Assembly: GCF_019112545.1 (NCBI RefSeq)
Contig: NW_025064940.1
Span: forward strand, 1 to 64,000
Direction of reading: 5' to 3'
Source: Guyanagaster necrorhizus
Lineage: Eukaryota > Basidiomycota > Agaricomycetes > Agaricales > Physalacriaceae
DNA: 64,000 nucleotides
A model generated the notes under the pieces. The model was not told where the DNA came from. It ran no database searches and was given only the letters and a program-made list of their open reading frames with translations. Within the stretch, counting starts at the first letter, position 1, and each line of letters starts with the position of its first letter. This document shows, piece after piece, positions 59,870 to 64,000 of this stretch. Position numbers and translations under genes: made by a program.

Positions 59870-60217
59870 GTATTCAGTGTTCTGCAGCCTGCCCAGTTAC
59901 ATTGGTTTTCGCAGATGCTTTCCCAATGTCAAGCGAATCAACCTCGAAATCAGGTGTCGCGTTGAATGGCATTGGCGCTTTTTGTATCGTCACCAGCTAT
60001 TTCGAACTCGCGTTTCTATAGTCCTCGAGCAAGTACAAGCACAGCTGTGTATGTACCTGTTGACTGGAGCATCATCGTCGATGACCTGCCAGATGGTGAA
60101 GTCGTCGGTCTCATTGCTCTCCGAAAATCATGGGTTCCCATTATCACTTTTGATGTAGTGCAGTGTGGCCGAAACTTGGAGGGATATGGTTTAAAGCATG
60201 AACCTACCCCGCCGTAG
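59870..60217 (+). pseudogene. F-box-like family fragment (truncated and frameshifted)
   Basis: Frame 1 reads FCSLPSYIGFRRCFPNVKRI and EWHWRFLYRHQLFRTRVSI, equivalent to the middle of the F-box-like gene at 46244-47065. Near 60040 the similarity moves to another frame: VYVPVDWSIIVDDLPDGEVV, LRKSWVPII. The N-terminal F-box part and the C-terminus are absent. This is a decayed partial copy. Confidence 0.75.
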
Positions 60218-60447
60218 AGAGTGAGGACACCTCTTTTTTTACGCTTCTGCTGAGTTAATGACTACTACCAGAACAGAAAAACATCTTCTCTGGAAGTCAT
60301 GAAGACTTTGATTTCACGTTAACTCATGTAACGTGATTCAAAGTCGCGCTTGGGATAATGTTCTGTCGCAAGAAAGGAAGGTTTATCAATCATGGTGAAG
60401 ACTACCTTTACTGTTTTGATTCTCTTTGTGATGTGTCCGCGTATAAC

Positions 60448-60640
60448 CGCGTATCTATCAGTCAGCCAAGAGGAATAAGTTACAGGATGATTCATGTACA
60501 GAGTGAAAAACTCGACTTGTAACTTTCTGGTAACTTCAAGAGACTTAATATGCAGAATGGGACCATGGACCTGACAGTGGGAACACCAGGTAGGCTGGTG
60601 AGATACGCTCTTTTTGTCACCACCAGGCCGCTGCTCTGGA
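60448..60640 (+). repeat. Direct repeat, copy 2
   Basis: Partner of 59491-59680, starting GCGTATCTATCAGTCAGCCA and running through GAATGGGACCATGGACCTGACAGTGGGAACA. Confidence 0.65.
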
Positions 60641-60824
60641 CGAGCAGTGAGACTCAAAACGGCCTGTCTACATCCTGTCCAGTGAGTGCCTATGCAAAGG
60701 ACTTTAATGATACTTTGAGATAGCAAAAAAATGAACAGATGTCAAGGAATTCCCGTAGTACTTAGGCCATGAAGCCTCGATAGCTAGAGACGAACATGGA
60801 ACTAGAATTTCTACACATCCGCGG

Positions 60825-61319
60825 TTACACTGTATTCAGTATAAGTGCCATTATATTCTGGGTTATCTGCAGAATCATAGGAAATTTCTCCTTGAGCTCA
60901 CAGTCCCAATTGGGCTTACCCAATTGCCTTGGGGTCTCCCGGACATGAATGAAACCACAGACGGGCGGATTAAAACCAAAATCGCAGAATGTGATGGGCG
61001 GTGTCGGTGAAGAACGATGACCATGACTGAGAGCTTTACCAGCCGACTGAGACGAAAAGGAGTATTCAGACTTTCTCCTCCGCGAAATCTCTAGCATTCC
61101 AAATGACGTGGCAAGATCGTCTTCTCTTGACGTCTTATGCTGAGACTCACAATACGGGGAGGTAGAAAGATTTGGGGTCGAAGCCGTCCGGTGGTGCATA
61201 GGGACCGACTTCCCATGCAACGAACGTCCCCTGGGAACATGATGAAGCGAGGATGTCGACGAGGCGTAACGTTGAGGCAGTAATACAACTGGAGGTCCGG
61301 ACAAAGGGTGCTGTGACAT
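60825..61319 (-). CDS. Hypothetical protein (164 codons), no recognised domain
   Basis: An open frame from ATG at 61319 to a stop at 60825 is rich in Ser, Pro, Arg and His, with low-complexity segments (STSSLHHVPRGRSLHGK). No signal peptide or membrane segment. It may be one exon of a larger gene, since the frame upstream of the ATG (LTDGSEN) is open for a short way. CpG content is like the neighbouring genes. Weak support. Confidence 0.35.
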   Translation of the reverse strand: MSQHPLSGPPVVLLPQRYASSTSSLHHVPRGRSLHGKSVPMHHRTASTPNLSTSPYCESQHKTSREDDLATSFGMLEISRRRKSEYSFSSQSAGKALSHGHRSSPTPPITFCDFGFNPPVCGFIHVRETPRQLGKPNWDCELKEKFPMILQITQNIMALILNTV

Positions 61320-61655
61320 TATGTTTTCCGAGCCATCGGTAAGCTGGCGTATATCTGGCAGCGCTCCATTAAGAAAAACATTTGAAAATGATAAGTACCC
61401 ATACAGTACTGTGGTTCTCCGAGGCTGTGATGAAGTTTCGAATTCCTTTGGTAGTCTCTATAGTTCAAATTATCAGAATACAAGAACTTGAAGAAGAGCC
61501 TACTTCTGCATTATCGTGCGGTTTAAAAGACCCTATTTAGAAGCTCGAAGATGGAACTTGAAAAGGATGGCCTAAGATGAAACAGGCGCATGTCTCATTC
61601 GGACCATCGGTCCGGGATCTGGTAAATTAAAAAAAAAAAGTATTCATTTTGATCA

Positions 61656-62986
61656 TTATTTTTTTTCCTGGAGGGATACATGACTGTTATTCTGCGAAAT
61701 CAGAAAGATACGATGCAAAGATCCAATTGCACATACATCAGAGTAATTGCACGAGTCCTCCATTGTCCCATCCCAGTCCACCACCACGTCCAGACCCGTA
61801 TTCATCAGGATTTTAACACACTCAGATATCTCATCTAACTTCTGTAAAAGTGTGAGCCTGCAGAGCCTCCCTAGCCTCGACGGTATTATGCTCTTGAACA
61901 AATCCGACGGCAACTCCGGAAAGTCGTCAGGGTTGAAGATGCAGGTGTTGTAGGTGTCCAACGTTAGCTCCTGCAGGTTGGGAACCAAGTTGCGGGCTCC
62001 ATCCCCTAGGCGAAGGGTCTCAAAGACATCGGGGTAGTCACCATCAAGCATGCCCAGATAGGAAATCTTAAGATGATGTATATTAGGAAGGTTCGGAAGC
62101 AGGGTGACGAACGGTCCGCTTTCAGCAAAGTCACAGTATACCGAGGCAGGTGAGGTTGCATCTGGAGATCGCGAGAAAATTGAGGACCACGTGGGCATCG
62201 TTGGGATCACTGATATTTGAGCGCTTGGAGCCCTGGGGTAGATAGCCGATGAAGCATTGAGTGATTTTCAACTTCCAATGCCAGAATCTGGGGAAACTGA
62301 ACAACATCGTAAGCGTGCCCTTCAACACGCGATTCATTTTCGCCGACGTGGCCGAATTCAAACAGGCGAGGACAATTTTGTAAGAATGTAATGTGGTCTG
62401 ATGGAAGCATGTTCGTGATGAAGGTACGAAGTCGCGAGTAGGGTAAATCCATGTCATATATAGAATACGACCGTACATCGACCTTTCAAAGACGTGGTGC
62501 ATCCCTGAACACATCCATATATCCATGAAGGGGAACAAACATGGTCAACGACTCCAAGTTACCCAAATTGCCTCTAATGGGAGAGAGTGTATTGGTGAGA
62601 CTAAAAGAAGGACAAGTCCCGTAAAACTCCGCATTCCGCCATTGTTGTGAGCGACACGCGAATAAGCGCAAGATAGCGACAGATATCTCGTTCTCCTCCA
62701 GATTGATGGAGAAATCCAAGCGGTGGGTTCCACTGCGGTCCAAAACCATGCCCATGACTTCTAGATATAGTTCATCGGTTATCCCGACATTTGAGAGGCC
62801 TTCGAAATCTACGTCATTAACAGTCACAATGCAGCACCGGAAGCTCTTCATCGGGAAATTCTTCGAGGTAGGCAGAGGATGATGGTAAGAAAATTTTTTG
62901 GTCCACTCATGACCAGTGGTTCTGTCTAATATGGAAGCTCTCGGCGCGAGATTTATCCTATACCACTTTCTCCAGGGCGGAGACAC
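61656..62986 (-). pseudogene. F-box/LRR-type family protein, one nonsense codon and one frameshift
   Basis: Frame 1 (62986 down) reads PPWRKWYRINLAPRAS, VMGMVLDRSGTHRLDFSI, LRLFACRSQQWRNAEF, LGNLESLTMFVP: the layout of Agaricomycete F-box proteins with degenerate leucine-rich repeats. TGA at 62486-62488 (DAPRL-stop-KVDVRSYS) looks like CGA changed to TGA, then the frame continues to LQALKYQ. After 62205 the continuation (IPTMPTWSSIF ... LPNIHHLKISYLGML ... VPNLQELTLDTYN) is in another frame, so bases were lost. It ends at 61656. No F-box is visible in the part I can read. Confidence 0.65.
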
Positions 62987-64000
62987 CCTGAAGATTATAT
63001 AACTTCTTTGCGGATGGGTTGCGCAACCCGGGAAGCGAAGCTATTCTCCGTGCGCTACCATAAAGTCTACACTGATATGGATCTATGCATTTATCCGGGG
63101 TTGTGGGGATGTAGGACCGGCCTAAGGCATCTTTGGAGATGAGCTTAAAAGCACCCGAAAGTAGGCCTGTCCGTGAAATGCAAGTCACCTTCGAAGGATC
63201 TTGTAAATGTAATGCAGTATACCAGATGTTCGATTCGAGACGGAGTACTCCATCTAGAGAAGTATCGTGTCTTGAATCCGGCAAAACTCCCTCATCGAAT
63301 GTCATAGAGAGGACCTCAGCTTCGCCGTCTTCCTGCTCCCGCGGCCATTTCCTGCTCTGATTGTATTCGCCGACTGCTTTTCGCTGACTACGAACTGGAC
63401 CCCGTGGCTTCTTCGTCGTGACTACAGCATAAGATTTGGGTGTAGCAGCCAAGGCAACACGGTCACTAGCTATGCTCCTCGGGAGTAAAGGGACTGTTAG
63501 GAATGGTCTGGGGGCATCGACGTCGGCAACGAGCCAACCAAAGTTCACCGAGAAGGGGACTGTAGATTGGCAGTTCCACAGTATTCTGTGCAACACGCTT
63601 CGTCTCTGTGATACTTACTCAGAAGAGCTTTTTCGCCCTTCCCGATCCTTTCCTTACTCTTTTGCCCCAAATATATTTAAGCTTCTCATCATTCGTCACC
63701 TCCCCAATACCACAAGATGTTTTCGTGAAGAGGAATGTTTCACACTCCGACTACTCGGACAACTGGAAAGCCTTGGCAAGGCCCTCCAGTTTTTTTCCTT
63801 CGACACACGAATCGAGTCTGAAGTAGTCGGGCCAGCATTTGATCACAGTGAACCGGAGTACCATACACGGGTCCTCTCAGCTCGTCTTCATCCGAAAAAG
63901 AGGCAAGGGGATCTCAGGAAGGGGTAAATCTGACGAATGGGACACCCCGAAGATTACTGCGGAGACCAAAACGTTGCGAGAGGTGTAAGCAGCGGTCTTC
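62987..64000. other. Region upstream of the F-box/LRR-type pseudogene
   Basis: Long overlapping ORFs exist on both strands (62958-63596 minus, 212 codons; 63436-63927 plus, 163 codons) but they disagree and show no known domain. The minus frame could hold the missing N-terminal part of the F-box/LRR-type gene. I do not call a gene here. Confidence 0.4.

Noticed and set aside
60319..60726. 135-codon minus ORF
   Set aside because: It lies across the duplicated repeat copy, and the other copy does not keep the frame open.
62131..62538. 135-codon minus ORF inside the F-box/LRR-type pseudogene
   Set aside because: The adjacent frame carries the family-like leucine-rich text; this one is a shadow.
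1..64000. CRISPR arrays, bacterial operons, phage genes
   Set aside because: No regularly spaced repeats or prokaryotic gene layout; all coding genes have spliceosomal introns or are LTR retrotransposon genes.

Overview
The window looks like part of a basidiomycete (Agaricomycete) chromosome. The reasons are many introns of about 45-60 bp in the host genes, the gene content (calcineurin A, a SUMO E1 subunit, a MAP kinase kinase, a pectin methylesterase, F-box/LRR-type families), and chromodomain-bearing Ty3/gypsy retrotransposons. It has two very different halves.

Bases 1 to about 44,190 are a nested pile of LTR retrotransposons with no host gene I can recognise. Two families are present. 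Family 1 (elements A, B, C, D) has LTRs of about 460 bp, a long extra open region upstream of capsid, and capsid, zinc knuckle, protease, RT, RNase H, integrase and (in A and C) a C-terminal chromodomain-like segment. Family 2 (E, F, G) has LTRs of about 499 bp, a gag-pol ending in a chromodomain, and between integrase and the 3' LTR an extra intron-containing gene on the opposite strand. The nesting can be read from interrupted genes and target-site duplications: G(-) sits in D(-), D in B(-), B in E(+), A(+) also sits in B (TSD GTTTG), and F(+) sits in C(-) (TSD CTAGG). A, B, C, E and F have lost almost all CpG to TpG/CpA and carry stops and lost catalytic residues. D and the sliver of G keep their CpGs.

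At about 44,190 CpG returns abruptly and ordinary host DNA begins: a tRNA-like sequence, an F-box-like pseudogene (-), a secreted pectin methylesterase (+), calcineurin A catalytic subunit (+), a small secreted protein (+), UBA2 (SUMO E1 catalytic subunit, -), a Ste7/MEK-type MAPKK (+) divergent from UBA2, a multi-pass membrane protein (-), a duplicated stretch around an F-box-like fragment, a hypothetical ORF (-), and an F-box/LRR-type pseudogene (-). I modelled exons by hand for pectin methylesterase (315 aa), calcineurin A (572 aa), the secreted protein (195 aa), UBA2 (632 aa) and the MAPKK (392 aa). All five sum to whole codons.

The most interesting signals are the spliced antisense gene in family 2 (coiled coil plus a six-cysteine Zn2Cys6-like pattern), loss of RT and protease catalytic Asp exactly where the Asp codon follows a C, and covarying self-priming primer-binding sites in family 1.
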